Counted from the first letter of the stretch, positions 7,898 through 16,888 are shown. The stretch: DNA of 64,000 nucleotides from UBA5794 sp964196275 (GCA_964196275.1 CAXMSN010000092.1:1-64000), one strand, 5' to 3'. The notes: generated by a model not told the origin, from the letters alone. Program-made: numbers and translations.

Positions 7898-9130
7898 ATG
7901 GACGTACCCGGCATTCTGCACGCAGATCTCGATGCGTTCTATGCAGCGGTAGCGGTCCAGGAGGATCCTTCGCTTGCGGGAAAGCCGATGGCGGTCGGCG
8001 GCGGCGTTGTCCTGTCGTGTACCTATGAGGCACGTGCATACGGCGTCCGTGGCGGGATGCCCGTGCGCGAGGCTCGAACGCTGTGCCCGAACCTCATCGT
8101 CGTCGATGGCACGTTCGGGGCGTACGTCGAGTTCTCCCGCAAGGTGTTCGACATCTTCGAGTCGTACACGCCGATGGTCGAGCGCCTCTCGATCGACGAG
8201 GCTTTCCTCGACGTAACCGGTTCGGTCCACCTCTTTGGCTCGCCAGCCGACATCGCGAGGTCGATCCGGTCGGACGTGCATGCGACCACTGGCCTCAACG
8301 TGTCTGTCGGGGCCACAGCCAGGAAGTTCCTCTCCAAGATCGCAAGCCAGGTCGCCAAGCCGGATGGTCTCATCGTCGTGAGCCCTGGGGAGGAGTTGGA
8401 GTTCCTCCACCCGCTTTCGGTCTCGTATCTGTGGGGCGTGGGCCCTGTGACGAAGCGCAAGCTCAACGAACTCGGTATCCGAACGATCGGAGACATCGCG
8501 GACACGGATGAGGACGCGCTTATCTCGATGCTCGGCCGAGGTGCAGCCTCACATTTGCATGCGCTTGCGAACAACATCGACCCGCGCCCCGTCCAGTCAC
8601 GTGGGAAGGCGAAGTCGGTCAGCGCCCAGTCAGCGATGCGAGCCAAGGTGCGCTCTCTCGATGAACTCACCCCGACGCTCTTCCGGCTCACGGACAAGGT
8701 TGCCTCGCGCCTCAGAGCGAAGGACCGATCGGCACGCACCGTCACGATCCGAGTCCGGTTCGGTGACCTGTCTGCGATCACGAGGTCATCCACAATGCCA
8801 ACGCCGACTGCTTCGACCGGTGCGCTCGTCGAGGTTGCGACCCGATTGCTTGTCGGCGTGCTTGACGAGTTCCCCAATCACGAGACCACACTGCTGAGCT
8901 TTGCCACATCTGGCATCGGCATCGATGAGCCGACACAGCTTGCGTTCGGCGTCGATGACGACGATGTCTCGGGAGGATCGCCGAAGGAACTTGAACTCGA
9001 AGCCCTCGACGAGTCGGTCGATGAACTTCGAAAGCGTTACGGCGACGACGCGGTCACCCACGGCTCTGATCTCTTATCGGGCAGAACCGACCACACCGAC
9101 GGCCTCTCCGACATCATGACGAACGACTGA
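7898..9130 (+). CDS. dinB: DNA polymerase IV (Y-family, translesion synthesis)
   Basis: A 410 aa Y-family polymerase that copies damaged templates. Catalytic motifs are complete: HADLDAFYA at 8-16 (first metal-binding Asp), the YEAR fingers motif at 43-46, and SIDEAFLD at 98-105 with the Asp/Glu pair. A helix-hairpin-helix region (about 180-200, LWGVGPVTKRKLNELG) and a little-finger domain follow. The C-terminus is acidic and lacks an obvious QxxL[F] beta-clamp peptide except possibly TQLAFG near 345. The frame opens at GTG 7880, but ATG 7898 begins the conserved N-terminus. No LexA-like operator is apparent upstream. Confidence 0.93.
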   Translation: MDVPGILHADLDAFYAAVAVQEDPSLAGKPMAVGGGVVLSCTYEARAYGVRGGMPVREARTLCPNLIVVDGTFGAYVEFSRKVFDIFESYTPMVERLSIDEAFLDVTGSVHLFGSPADIARSIRSDVHATTGLNVSVGATARKFLSKIASQVAKPDGLIVVSPGEELEFLHPLSVSYLWGVGPVTKRKLNELGIRTIGDIADTDEDALISMLGRGAASHLHALANNIDPRPVQSRGKAKSVSAQSAMRAKVRSLDELTPTLFRLTDKVASRLRAKDRSARTVTIRVRFGDLSAITRSSTMPTPTASTGALVEVATRLLVGVLDEFPNHETTLLSFATSGIGIDEPTQLAFGVDDDDVSGGSPKELELEALDESVDELRKRYGDDAVTHGSDLLSGRTDHTDGLSDIMTND

Positions 9131-9158
9131 CCACTGGACGTCGGGCTGTGTACGACCA

Positions 9159-10511
9159 TCACACGACGCTGCCGCTGCGCTCCTGGATGACGAATCGCTC
9201 GAGTCTGTCCATTGCTGTGGCTAGCGCGTGCTTGTCGACCCCTGCGTAGACGATGCGGAACATGCCGTACTTGGTATGGCCGAATCCTTCGCCAGGGGTT
9301 AGAAGAACGCTCGTGCTCGAGTAGATCTTCTGCCAGAGATCATGGGCTGCTTCAGCGGTGTCATGTTCGAGAAGTCCCGAGAAATCTGTCCACACGAACA
9401 GGCCTCCCCGTGACGGAACGTACGGAATGCTGCATCGTCGAAGTACGCGGATGACATCCACATAGGCCTCGGTCAATCTCGAGCTGTTGTCATCGATGAA
9501 CGATGTCACGAATGCATCATCCTCGAGGATGCTCTGCACCACCCACTGGGTGAGATTGGATGTCATGCTGAACGTGTTGAGCAGGCCGAATGCAGCTATG
9601 AACTCTTCATTGCGCGAATACATCAGCCCGACTCGGAAGCCAGACACGCCGAAGTCTTTCGAGAGCGCGTAGCCGTAGTGCAGATAGTCGCTGGACCTGT
9701 CTTCGAGTGTCTGGGCAAAGGAGGCGAAGACCGGGTTGACCCGGTAGTCCCCGACCAGTTCGGGATGTTCCGTGTCGATGCGTGACAACCCGTAGATCTC
9801 GTTCACGATGAGGTGGATTCGATGTCCTGTGCACCAATCAGCGATCGCTTCGAGGGATGGACGGTCGTACATGCCGCCCGTCGGATTGTCCGGCGTCGTC
9901 AAGATGAGCAGGCGGAACCTCTGACCCGTGGATTCGATGTCAGCAAGGGCATCGTCGAGGTGGCCGGTCGTCAGGAGTGGCCCGTCACTGATCTCTGCGA
10001 CGTCATGGTGCGTGATCAGGTCGTATCGAATCAATTCGGCTCTGGCCCCCACATCATGGGTGTACACCGGATATGACGGTGAGGGGATCACCACCACGTC
10101 ACCGGGATCGCCGAGGACGTGGGCTGAGATGTCTATCGCCGACATCGCTCCGGAAGTGAGCACAAGCAGATCAGGGTCGATCGGGCAACCGGTGAGGTGT
10201 CTCCTCATGAACGTGGCGACTGCCTGCCGCACGTCCGGGTGGCCAGCGAAGTTCGTGTACTTCGCCAACCAGTCAGGAAGGGGTTGACTAGCGGTGACTT
10301 CCTCGATCTTGAGCTTGAGCGCCGCCCACCCGAGCGTGTTCTCCGCGACGTTGAGGGTGATGGCACCATCAGGGTTGTCGGTCGCGTGGTACTGGTTCTG
10401 CTGCGCCTCGTTGAAGGCCTCCTGGTCTGGGCGCGAAGTGGACTCAGCCGCTCTCGCTCCCCGTCGCGAGAGAGCCGCCGTCTCCACCGTCGTATTGTCC
10501 TGACTTTCCAT
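9159..10511 (-). CDS. PLP-dependent class I/II aminotransferase, ACC-synthase-like
   Basis: A 450 aa fold-type I PLP enzyme. The N-terminal NPDGAITLNVAENTLGW (about residues 48-64) resembles the 1-aminocyclopropane-1-carboxylate synthase subgroup, TSGAMSAIDI binds the cofactor phosphate, TTPDNPTGG is the Asn/Pro loop, and SKDFGVSGFRVG near 285 contains the Schiff-base Lys. It could be an aminotransferase or an ACC synthase-type lyase; sequence alone does not decide. GAGAGGGGAG lies just upstream of the ATG as a strong Shine-Dalgarno. It is the last gene before the ABC exporter on the same strand, with a 21 nt gap. Confidence 0.85.
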   Translation of the reverse strand: MESQDNTTVETAALSRRGARAAESTSRPDQEAFNEAQQNQYHATDNPDGAITLNVAENTLGWAALKLKIEEVTASQPLPDWLAKYTNFAGHPDVRQAVATFMRRHLTGCPIDPDLLVLTSGAMSAIDISAHVLGDPGDVVVIPSPSYPVYTHDVGARAELIRYDLITHHDVAEISDGPLLTTGHLDDALADIESTGQRFRLLILTTPDNPTGGMYDRPSLEAIADWCTGHRIHLIVNEIYGLSRIDTEHPELVGDYRVNPVFASFAQTLEDRSSDYLHYGYALSKDFGVSGFRVGLMYSRNEEFIAAFGLLNTFSMTSNLTQWVVQSILEDDAFVTSFIDDNSSRLTEAYVDVIRVLRRCSIPYVPSRGGLFVWTDFSGLLEHDTAEAAHDLWQKIYSSTSVLLTPGEGFGHTKYGMFRIVYAGVDKHALATAMDRLERFVIQERSGSVV

Positions 10512-10532
10512 CGGCTCCCCTCTCAGAGATTT

Positions 10533-12212
10533 CTACACGGCGAGATCACGGGTCTCGAAGCGCCACATGGCGATTGCCAGGCCGATGACCGCACCCACGG
10601 CAAGGAAGAGGTAGCCAACACCGAACCCTCTGGCGAGGGGGGCCGTGTCTCCGAGGTACCAGAAGAACGGCGACAATGGACGCACCGGTTCGAGTACATC
10701 GACGATCGCACCGAGGCCGTTCAAGAAATACGAAGCGACGGCGAAGGCAATGGTGATTCCGATCGCTGGCCCCGCTGACTTGAGGAGCCCCCACAGTGCC
10801 AGCGCGATGCCGCCGAAGAACAGGCCGAGCAGGCCGATGCCGACGTTTGCGGCGACGATGTGGCCCAACTCGAGTTCGGTGTCCCACGTGAGATCCCCGA
10901 AGATCCCCACGACGGTCAGCGTCGTGATGATCACGCCGACGAGCAGGGCGATCGCCATCGCCTTCCTTGCGAGAACGAAACGACGCGGGCGTGGTGTCGA
11001 CAACACCATGTCCATCTGTCCGGTGGATTCCTCTTTCGTGATCGTTGAGGAAACGGCACCGATCACGAACACGATCATGACGACAGGGCCGATCGCTTGG
11101 TACGTCCGTGATGAGATGAATCCCGCAGGCGTCGCCAATCCGGCTGGATCCGTCATTCCGAAGATCGCGAGCATCTCTTTCGGCATCGCGTTCACTAGAC
11201 CCTCAAGAGCGTCGGGATCCGCCGAGAGGGCAGGCCAGGCGGCGAACGTGACAAGAAGGAGTGCTCCGAGGCCTCCGGCCCATGCCCAAATGGATCGTCG
11301 CTTGTCCCACACCGACTTCCAAAGCACCGAGCGGAGGAGGACGACCCGCCGCGGGGAGACAGTCTTCGACTTCCTCCGCTTTGCCGCGACCTCCGGGACG
11401 ACTGCTGCTTCGGTTGCGATATCTCTGCGATCGAACAGATACACGGCTACCGCGATGAAACCCAGAGTGGCGATGGCGAGCCACGCGATCCCGGAGCTGA
11501 TGCCGTTGATGAGTGGTGTGTCATGCAGGTACCACGAAAAGGGGCTCGCTTTCGACGGAATCTCAAGCCATGAAAACAGAGCCTCAAATGCATTAGCGAA
11601 CCAGGCCAGAACAGCGAGGGCAAGTGTGAGCCCCAGGGCGATCGACGGCTTCCCGGTGAACGCTCCGATGGCCATAGCGATCGCTGCGAATACGAGTCCG
11701 AGAAGGTACAAGCCCAGATTGGCCCCAAGTACGGCCGGTACGTTCAGTTTGAGATCGATCAACGGGTTGGCGGCGATGAGCGTGAAAGCGAAGCCCGAGA
11801 CAACGACCGCGGTCGAGACCAGCACAGCGGCCGCTTTCTGGAGTGTGACCGCTGTGCGTGAAATCGGCATCGACAAGAGCATGTCGATCGTCCCGTTGTG
11901 CTCCTCTCTCGTCGTGATCGCAACCGCGGTGCTTACCGCGAACCCGACCACCATGATGGGAGCCATGAGGGAGTACAGCTGCGCTTGCAGGTATCCCGCA
12001 CCGGTGAGAAACGTTGCAGGATCGATGCCCGCAATGGCCATCATCTCTGGGGGGATCTGGTCGATGAAGGACTGCATGTCTACGGAGTCCCTGAGCACCG
12101 GATAGACGGAAACGATCCACGCCGTGATCGCGATGGCGCCGATCGTCCACCACAGGAGCGATTTCCTCCGGTCCCAGATCGTCTTCGTGAGGACGTTACG
12201 AAGCATCCTCAT
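10533..12212 (-). CDS. ABC-2 type exporter permease with internally duplicated halves
   Basis: A 559 aa, very hydrophobic protein with about 12 membrane helices. It consists of two homologous halves (about 1-275 and 285-559). Each half begins with a basic amphipathic stretch (TIWDRRKSLLWW and SVWDKRRSIWAW) and repeats a PxEMxAIxGxxDPA loop and a T[KR]EExxGxxDMxLSxPxxR loop. It is the membrane component of an exporter whose ATPase is the overlapping upstream gene. Start codons at 12215 (GTG), 12212 (ATG) and 12206 (ATG) are all possible; I took 12212. The substrate is unknown. Confidence 0.85.
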   Translation of the reverse strand: MRMLRNVLTKTIWDRRKSLLWWTIGAIAITAWIVSVYPVLRDSVDMQSFIDQIPPEMMAIAGIDPATFLTGAGYLQAQLYSLMAPIMVVGFAVSTAVAITTREEHNGTIDMLLSMPISRTAVTLQKAAAVLVSTAVVVSGFAFTLIAANPLIDLKLNVPAVLGANLGLYLLGLVFAAIAMAIGAFTGKPSIALGLTLALAVLAWFANAFEALFSWLEIPSKASPFSWYLHDTPLINGISSGIAWLAIATLGFIAVAVYLFDRRDIATEAAVVPEVAAKRRKSKTVSPRRVVLLRSVLWKSVWDKRRSIWAWAGGLGALLLVTFAAWPALSADPDALEGLVNAMPKEMLAIFGMTDPAGLATPAGFISSRTYQAIGPVVMIVFVIGAVSSTITKEESTGQMDMVLSTPRPRRFVLARKAMAIALLVGVIITTLTVVGIFGDLTWDTELELGHIVAANVGIGLLGLFFGGIALALWGLLKSAGPAIGITIAFAVASYFLNGLGAIVDVLEPVRPLSPFFWYLGDTAPLARGFGVGYLFLAVGAVIGLAIAMWRFETRDLAV

Positions 12213-13101
12213 CACTTTCGTAATACGAGAGGAAGACCTCTTCGAGCTCGTCGTCCCGCGTCGACACGGACTCGACCTGGTACTCCCCGGCCTTCTTGAT
12301 CACCGGATCGATCGAACCTGAGACCGTGACGACGAGCACGTGACCCTCGTTGCGAACGGCCACTGAACTGACTCCCTCAAGCGACTCGAACGCCGCGGCG
12401 TCGGCTGTGGCCCCGAAGCGTATGGATATCGTCGCTTCGGCAGCGGCCTTGAAGGCTTCGACGGTGTCGACTGCGATGAGTTTGCTCTTTCGCACGATTC
12501 CTACGCGGTCGGCTACGCGATCGACCTCGGACAGGATGTGCGATGACAGGAAGATGGTTCTGCCCTGGGCCCTCGTCTCGTTCACGAGGCCCTGGAACTC
12601 CTGTTGCATCAATGGGTCGAGGCCAGCCGTCGGTTCGTCCAGGACCAGCAACTCCGGCTCGTGCATGAACGCGTTCACAAGCCCGACCTTCTGGCGGTTG
12701 CCTGTCGAGTAGTCGCTGATCTTGCGGTCAAGGTCGAGCTCGAACCGGTCCGCCAACTCTGCTGCTCGTGTCCTCGTATCGGTCTTCCTCAGGTTCGAGA
12801 AGTAGAGGAGGAACTCCCTGGCGGTCATGGTGTTGTACAAGGCGAGATCTCCGGGGAGATAGCCGGTACGGCGCCTGATCTCCACGGTGTCCTTCTCGAT
12901 GTCGAGCCCGAGCACCGTCGCTGATCCTCGGGTGGCGTAGAGGAAGTTCAAGAGGGTCCGGATGGTCGTGGACTTCCCGGATCCGTTCGGGCCGAGGAAG
13001 CCGAATACCTCTCCCTCAGCGATGTCGAGGTCCAGGTCGATGATCCCAGGCGAATCACCGTAGAACTTGGTCAGCCCACGGGCTGTGATTGCAGATCCCA
13101 T
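12196..13101 (-). CDS. ABC transporter ATP-binding protein
   Basis: A 301 aa ABC-2 family ATPase. Walker A GPNGSGKST is at about residues 40-48, the signature motif is the degenerate YSTGNRQKVGLV, Walker B LLVLDEP is near 155, and the switch His is in LSSHILSEVDR. The C-terminal 80 residues form the extra domain typical of drug and antibiotic exporter ATPases. ATG 13101 has the Shine-Dalgarno AAGGAG 5 nt upstream; the open frame upstream of it is not conserved in character. The gene overlaps the permease by 17 nt, implying translational coupling. Confidence 0.92.
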   Translation of the reverse strand: MGSAITARGLTKFYGDSPGIIDLDLDIAEGEVFGFLGPNGSGKSTTIRTLLNFLYATRGSATVLGLDIEKDTVEIRRRTGYLPGDLALYNTMTAREFLLYFSNLRKTDTRTRAAELADRFELDLDRKISDYSTGNRQKVGLVNAFMHEPELLVLDEPTAGLDPLMQQEFQGLVNETRAQGRTIFLSSHILSEVDRVADRVGIVRKSKLIAVDTVEAFKAAAEATISIRFGATADAAAFESLEGVSSVAVRNEGHVLVVTVSGSIDPVIKKAGEYQVESVSTRDDELEEVFLSYYESDEDAS

Positions 13102-13123
13102 CGCACTCCTTGGTCGAGATGGC

Positions 13124-13129
13124 AGGGTA
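13124..13129 (-). promoter_or_regulatory. -10 element for the ABC exporter operon (leadered)
   Basis: TACCCT on the minus strand lies 22 nt before ATG 13101, predicting a leader of about 16 nt that carries the AAGGAG ribosome binding site. Confidence 0.4.
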
Positions 13130-13165
13130 ATGGGACGCTGAAGGGATGAGGAAGGCGGTCCGGCG

Positions 13166-13171
13166 TACAAT
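13166..13171 (+). promoter_or_regulatory. -10 element for the CDF transporter gene
   Basis: TACAAT, close to the sigma-70 consensus, ends 9 nt before ATG 13181, so the leader would be absent or only a couple of bases. Confidence 0.5.
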
Positions 13172-13180
13172 CCCGTTCGC

Positions 13181-14083
13181 ATGGCAGGCGAATCCAGACG
13201 ACTCATACTTCTTGCGCTGACAGCGAACGTGGCGATAGCGATCACCAAGTTCATCGCGGCCGGGATCTCTGGCAGTACAGCGATGTTCGCCGAAGCCATC
13301 CACTCGGTCGCGGACTCCGGCAATCAACTGTTCCTCCTACGCGGTGAAGCCGTGTCCCGGTACGGGGCGACCGTGACGCATCCGTACGGACGCGGAAAGG
13401 CTCTCTACTTCTGGTCGTTCATGGTTGCCGTCATGCTGTTCGTCGGCGGTGCGGTGTGGTCGATCTACAACGGCTGGCAGCGGATCATCCACTCCGGCGA
13501 GCACGATGGCGACGGTCTCATCTTTTCGCTCGTTGTGCTCGCGATCGCAGCTTTTTTCGAACTGTTCATCGCATTCCGCCCGGCCGTAAAGGAGTTCAAC
13601 GCCGTGCGGGGCTCGCTCGGTGTCTGGAAGACGATCAAGGACTCGAAGGATCCCACGCTGATCATCGTCGTGTTCGAGGACGCTGCCGCGGTTGTGGGCC
13701 TGGCAATCGCCGCGGCAGGCCTGATCGTGACCGAATTGACCGGCAACGACATATGGGACGGCATCGCATCCGTGCTCATCGGCGTCGTGCTCGGCCTGGT
13801 TGCCTGGGTCATCGCGAGAGAGATGAAAGCTCTACTCGAAGGCGAGTCTGCCTCGCGGGATGATCGCACCGCGATACGGGTCGCCATTCTCTCCGTCGGA
13901 GAGGTCAACCACGTGGACCAGATCCTGACCATGCAACTCTCGCCGCACGAGATCCTGGTGACGGCAGATGTGGCGTTCGACGAAGGCATCGACGAAGTCG
14001 CAGCGATCGAAGCCGTAGAACTATCCATCGTCGGTGTCGTGCCAACAGCAACGCGCATCTTTATCGAACCGACCAGGCGATGA
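13181..14083 (+). CDS. cation diffusion facilitator (CDF) family transporter
   Basis: A 300 aa CDF-family metal/proton antiporter in the inner membrane. Helix II carries FAEAIHSVADSGNQ (about residues 30-43), the family site where His/Asp coordinate the transported divalent metal (Zn, Fe or Mn), and helix V carries the matching DGIASVLIG motif. About six helices are followed by a cytoplasmic ferredoxin-like domain (about 215-300). The direction is probably efflux. The 3' end overlaps homoserine kinase by ATGA, so the two are translationally coupled although functionally unrelated. Confidence 0.9.
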   Translation: MAGESRRLILLALTANVAIAITKFIAAGISGSTAMFAEAIHSVADSGNQLFLLRGEAVSRYGATVTHPYGRGKALYFWSFMVAVMLFVGGAVWSIYNGWQRIIHSGEHDGDGLIFSLVVLAIAAFFELFIAFRPAVKEFNAVRGSLGVWKTIKDSKDPTLIIVVFEDAAAVVGLAIAAAGLIVTELTGNDIWDGIASVLIGVVLGLVAWVIAREMKALLEGESASRDDRTAIRVAILSVGEVNHVDQILTMQLSPHEILVTADVAFDEGIDEVAAIEAVELSIVGVVPTATRIFIEPTRR

Positions 14084-14922
14084 TCGGCTCTGCATCCGCT
14101 CCCGCGTCCTCGGGCAATCTCGGTCCTGGATTCGACGCGGTGGCTCTCGCTCTCTCACTTCGATGTTCAGCATCGGCAGAGCCAGCCGACGAGATGATGC
14201 TTACGGAGCACGGGGCGAGCACGCCGCTTGATTCAGGCGACATGATCTACAGAGCAGCCGATCTTGCAGCTGGACGTCCGATGCACATAACGCTGGACAA
14301 TCAGGTTCCAAGGACGCGCGGGCTCGGATCGTCATCCGCAGTTACCGCTGCGGTCGCCGGGGCTGCGTTGAAGGCAGCTGTGAAGTCAGGTGGGCGCGCC
14401 AGGGCGTTCGAGATCGTGAGTGAGATTGAGGGATTCGGTGACAATGCCGCAGCGGCAGTGTTCGGTGGGTTGGTTGCCGTCTCCGGGACGGGGGTTCAGC
14501 GTCTGCACCTCCACGAGTCGTTGCTTCCCGTTGTCGGGATTCCGCACGAGCATCTCCCGACAGGCGAAGCCCGGGCGGTCCTCCCTGCACAGGTGAGCCA
14601 CGGCGCCGCTTCGCGCACACTCGGTCGTCTGATCTTCCTCATCGAAGGACTGCGCGAGGGCAACGCTGAGACACTGTCCCACGCAGCGGGTGACGAACTT
14701 CAGGAAGAGCAGAGGGCCCCGCTGTCACCGAAGACCGGGGAACTGATGGAGGCCGCAAGGGCGGCCGGGGCTGTGCACGTGTGCCGCTCGGGTGCCGGTC
14801 CGACTGCACTCGCCTTTGCGACAGCCGAAACCAGAGGCCGCGTGATCGGAGCCATGGCCGGTGTACTCGGTACCGACGGTGAGGTTCTGGCGCTTTCGGT
14901 CGATGAAGACGGACTGCTCTGA
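14080..14922 (+). CDS. thrB: homoserine kinase (GHMP family)
   Basis: A 280 aa GHMP kinase that should phosphorylate homoserine in threonine synthesis. The N-terminal PASSGNLGPGFDAVALAL (about residues 8-25) is typical of ThrB, the ATP loop PRTRGLGSSSAVTAAVAGA spans about 77-95, and the third GHMP motif RSGAGPTALA is near 236-245. It is slightly shorter than the usual 300 aa. No thrA or thrC is in the window. The start ATG overlaps the CDF stop. A different GHMP kinase is possible but less likely. Confidence 0.82.
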   Translation: MIGSASAPASSGNLGPGFDAVALALSLRCSASAEPADEMMLTEHGASTPLDSGDMIYRAADLAAGRPMHITLDNQVPRTRGLGSSSAVTAAVAGAALKAAVKSGGRARAFEIVSEIEGFGDNAAAAVFGGLVAVSGTGVQRLHLHESLLPVVGIPHEHLPTGEARAVLPAQVSHGAASRTLGRLIFLIEGLREGNAETLSHAAGDELQEEQRAPLSPKTGELMEAARAAGAVHVCRSGAGPTALAFATAETRGRVIGAMAGVLGTDGEVLALSVDEDGLL

Positions 14923-14925
14923 TTC

Positions 14926-14954
14926 GATATCCGATATCCGATATCCGAAGTCCG
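14926..14954. repeat. heptamer tandem array H1
   Basis: Three exact GATATCC units (14926-14946) followed by GAAGTCC. The 7-bp period begins 3 nt after the thrB stop. Confidence 0.85.
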
Positions 14955-14984
14955 GGCTGGCCAGTGGGAAGTCGAACCTCGATA

Positions 14985-15611
14985 TCAGGTGGCAACCGAC
15001 AGGGCGAGTAGGACCTGGGCTGTGTAGTAGAGGGGGAGGCCCAGGCTGCGGTTCATGATCCCGGGCGCAACGAATCGGTTTCTTGCGACGAACAGATCGG
15101 ACACGAAGAAGAGCGTTGCCCCGATCGGGATCAGCCAGTTTGTCGCTCCGTCGATCGTCCCGAACGCGAGGATGACCATCACGGATATGACCGCGATGTA
15201 GGCGACCACGGGAATCTTCATATCGCCTATGTGCGGTGAGAGCCAAAGCCAGACGAGGCCACCGATGATCGCAACAGCGAGCGCGGCCATCACGAGTGAT
15301 ATCGGGTCAGCGCGAAGCGTGACGAACCCGACGGAGTAGGCAACATGCCCGAGCAGGAACGCCACAAGCCCGCCAAGGAATGCACGACGCGACTCGAACG
15401 TGAGGAGCAGATCGCCGAGCCATGAAAGCCCAAGAGCAACAAGGACGATCCTGCCGTAGGAACTCGAGGCTGCCCCTGCAGATAGCGCAACGGCTAGAAA
15501 CCCGCTCGAACTGACCATCTTGAGCCAACGGGCGATCGTGGAGTCTGTTGTCACCGCCCAAACGAGAGCGGATGTCGAAGCGATGACGATGAGGATGGTG
15601 AATGCGGTCAT
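14985..15611 (-). CDS. YhhN family membrane protein (lysoplasmalogenase-like)
   Basis: A 208 aa protein with about eight membrane helices and almost no soluble part. SWLGDLLL near residue 64 and FFVSDLFVARNRF near 165 are the two acidic motifs of the YhhN/TMEM86 family, whose characterised members hydrolyse the vinyl-ether bond of lysoplasmalogens. The start ATG at 15611 has a -10 element 8 nt upstream. The gene is flanked by heptamer arrays on both sides. Confidence 0.83.
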   Translation of the reverse strand: MTAFTILIVIASTSALVWAVTTDSTIARWLKMVSSSGFLAVALSAGAASSSYGRIVLVALGLSWLGDLLLTFESRRAFLGGLVAFLLGHVAYSVGFVTLRADPISLVMAALAVAIIGGLVWLWLSPHIGDMKIPVVAYIAVISVMVILAFGTIDGATNWLIPIGATLFFVSDLFVARNRFVAPGIMNRSLGLPLYYTAQVLLALSVAT

Positions 15612-15619
15612 CGCGAATC

Positions 15620-15625
15620 AGGCTA
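15620..15625 (-). promoter_or_regulatory. -10 element for the YhhN gene
   Basis: TAGCCT on the minus strand ends 8 nt before ATG 15611. Confidence 0.45.
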
Positions 15626-15634
15626 TCGCCGAGG

Positions 15635-15656
15635 AGTCCGTGGTCCGTGGTCCGAA
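15635..15656. repeat. heptamer tandem array H2
   Basis: GTCCGTG, GTCCGTG, GTCCGAA at 15636-15656, in the gap between the YhhN promoter and the stop codon of the phosphatase gene. Confidence 0.8.
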
Positions 15657-15658
15657 TC

Positions 15659-16081
15659 TCAGCTGCCCGGCAGCTCCATTGCTTCGATGCCTCTGATGAT
15701 GAGGGCAGCACTTCGCTGATACGCATCCATGGGTCGGCGGTACGGATCGCCGACACCGGTGGCAACGAGCAGTCTGATCGCCCCATCTGGCAGATCGGGA
15801 AAGGCCTGCATCGCGGCATCGACATGGTGCTGCTCCATGCACAAGATGAGGTCCGGCGAGTCGGCCGACCCAAGCGGGCGTGCGCGATGCGGAGTGAGGT
15901 CGAGTCCATTGTCTGCACCGACCGTGACCATGTCTTCAGTCGACTTGTTGCCGATCATGGCCCATGTGCCGGCGCTCGACGTGATGACGTCGCGGTCCGT
16001 CCAAAAGGCACGGGCGTAGTACTCGGCGAAGGGGGAGCGACAGATGTTCCCTGTGCATACGAACAGGACGTGAGTGGCCAC
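15659..16081 (-). CDS. low-molecular-weight protein tyrosine phosphatase
   Basis: A 140 aa cytoplasmic phosphatase. The P-loop CTGNICRS is at residues 9-16 (nucleophile Cys9, Arg15) and the general-acid Asp lies in the GDPYRRP motif near residue 117, where a Tyr follows as in eukaryotic-type enzymes. The protein could also be classed with arsenate-reductase-like phosphatases, but the DPY motif argues for a tyrosine phosphatase. It starts 2 nt after the stop of the glutamine-amidotransferase-like gene and is probably co-transcribed with it. Confidence 0.92.
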   Translation of the reverse strand: MATHVLFVCTGNICRSPFAEYYARAFWTDRDVITSSAGTWAMIGNKSTEDMVTVGADNGLDLTPHRARPLGSADSPDLILCMEQHHVDAAMQAFPDLPDGAIRLLVATGVGDPYRRPMDAYQRSAALIIRGIEAMELPGS

Positions 16082-16083
16082 GG

Positions 16084-16824
16084 CTATCGGTCGGCGCGGT
16101 ATTTCGCTGCGGAATCAACGAATGCCTGGAAAAGGGAGTGCGACGGCCCGTGGTCACGCATGCCAAGGAATTCAGGATGCCACTGCACGGCGAGCAGAGG
16201 CCAGTCGACATCCTCATGCTCGATTGCTTCGATGGTGCCGTCGGGTGCCGATGCCACGACGCGAAGGCCGTCACCGAGTTCCCCTACCGCCTGGTGGTGG
16301 ATGGAGTTGATGTCCTGAAGTCCTGATCCCAGCACGGCGGCGATCCGGCAGTCCGGTTCGATCAGCGCCTGAGAGTGTGGTTCGTATGCGGCGTCGCCGA
16401 TGATGTCGTGCCCGTGCGCCCCCGTGTGGGACGGGAGGTCCTGGATCAGGGTTCCACCGAGAGCAACATTGACGATCTGAAGTCCTCGACAGATCGCAAA
16501 GACGGGCATACGTCGTTCTTTCGCCCTGAGAGCAACTTCGAGTTCGAACCCGTCGCGCTCCTCGCTGACTCCTCGTGCAGTTTCGTGGCGACTGTCGGCG
16601 TATCGCATCGGGTCGATGTCTCCACCGCCAGGGATGAGCACTCCATCGAGCCTGTCGAGCACATCGTCGACGTGCTCGTCCGGGACGGGGATCAGCATGA
16701 CCGGCAGACCGCCGACGGATGCAACGCTGTCGAAGTAGGTGTGATGGACGAGGTATCCGCCGATGTCCCCACCCGCGGAAGCGTTCAGATTCGGTCGGCC
16801 TGTGATTCCGATGACGGGGAGCAT
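16084..16824 (-). CDS. gamma-glutamyl-gamma-aminobutyrate hydrolase family protein (PuuD-like)
   Basis: A 246 aa class I glutamine amidotransferase-like hydrolase. The nucleophile elbow is FAICRGLQIVN near residues 110-120, PGGGDIDP near 68 is the family oxyanion loop, and HHQAVGELG and WHPEF carry the catalytic His and Glu. PuuD removes the glutamyl group from gamma-glutamyl-GABA in putrescine degradation; a gabT homolog sits 25 kb away but no other puu genes are seen, so the substrate is not certain. Confidence 0.87.
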   Translation of the reverse strand: MLPVIGITGRPNLNASAGGDIGGYLVHHTYFDSVASVGGLPVMLIPVPDEHVDDVLDRLDGVLIPGGGDIDPMRYADSRHETARGVSEERDGFELEVALRAKERRMPVFAICRGLQIVNVALGGTLIQDLPSHTGAHGHDIIGDAAYEPHSQALIEPDCRIAAVLGSGLQDINSIHHQAVGELGDGLRVVASAPDGTIEAIEHEDVDWPLLAVQWHPEFLGMRDHGPSHSLFQAFVDSAAKYRADR

Positions 16825-16830
16825 GCTGGC

Positions 16831-16836
16831 ATGTTA
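16831..16836 (-). promoter_or_regulatory. -10 element for the PuuD-like/phosphatase pair
   Basis: TAACAT on the minus strand ends 6 nt before ATG 16824. Confidence 0.5.
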
Positions 16837-16882
16837 CCGATGTGACCGCGAGAATCGACGGCCGTCAGCGACAGAAAACACC

Positions 16883-16888
16883 TATCCT
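16883..16888 (+). promoter_or_regulatory. -10 element for bS22 (leadered)
   Basis: TATCCT lies about 70 nt upstream of ATG 16959, predicting a leader of about 64 nt ending in the GTGAGGGG ribosome binding site. Confidence 0.35.

Noticed and set aside
10645..12105. 486-aa plus-strand open frame opposite the ABC permease
   Set aside because: Low-complexity Ala/Arg/Ser/Thr composition mirroring hydrophobic codons of the permease; no motif.
15659..16081. Arsenate reductase (ArsC, thioredoxin type) instead of a phosphatase
   Set aside because: The P-loop is shared, but the DPY motif and lack of the ArsC C-terminal redox Cys pair favour a low-molecular-weight phosphatase.
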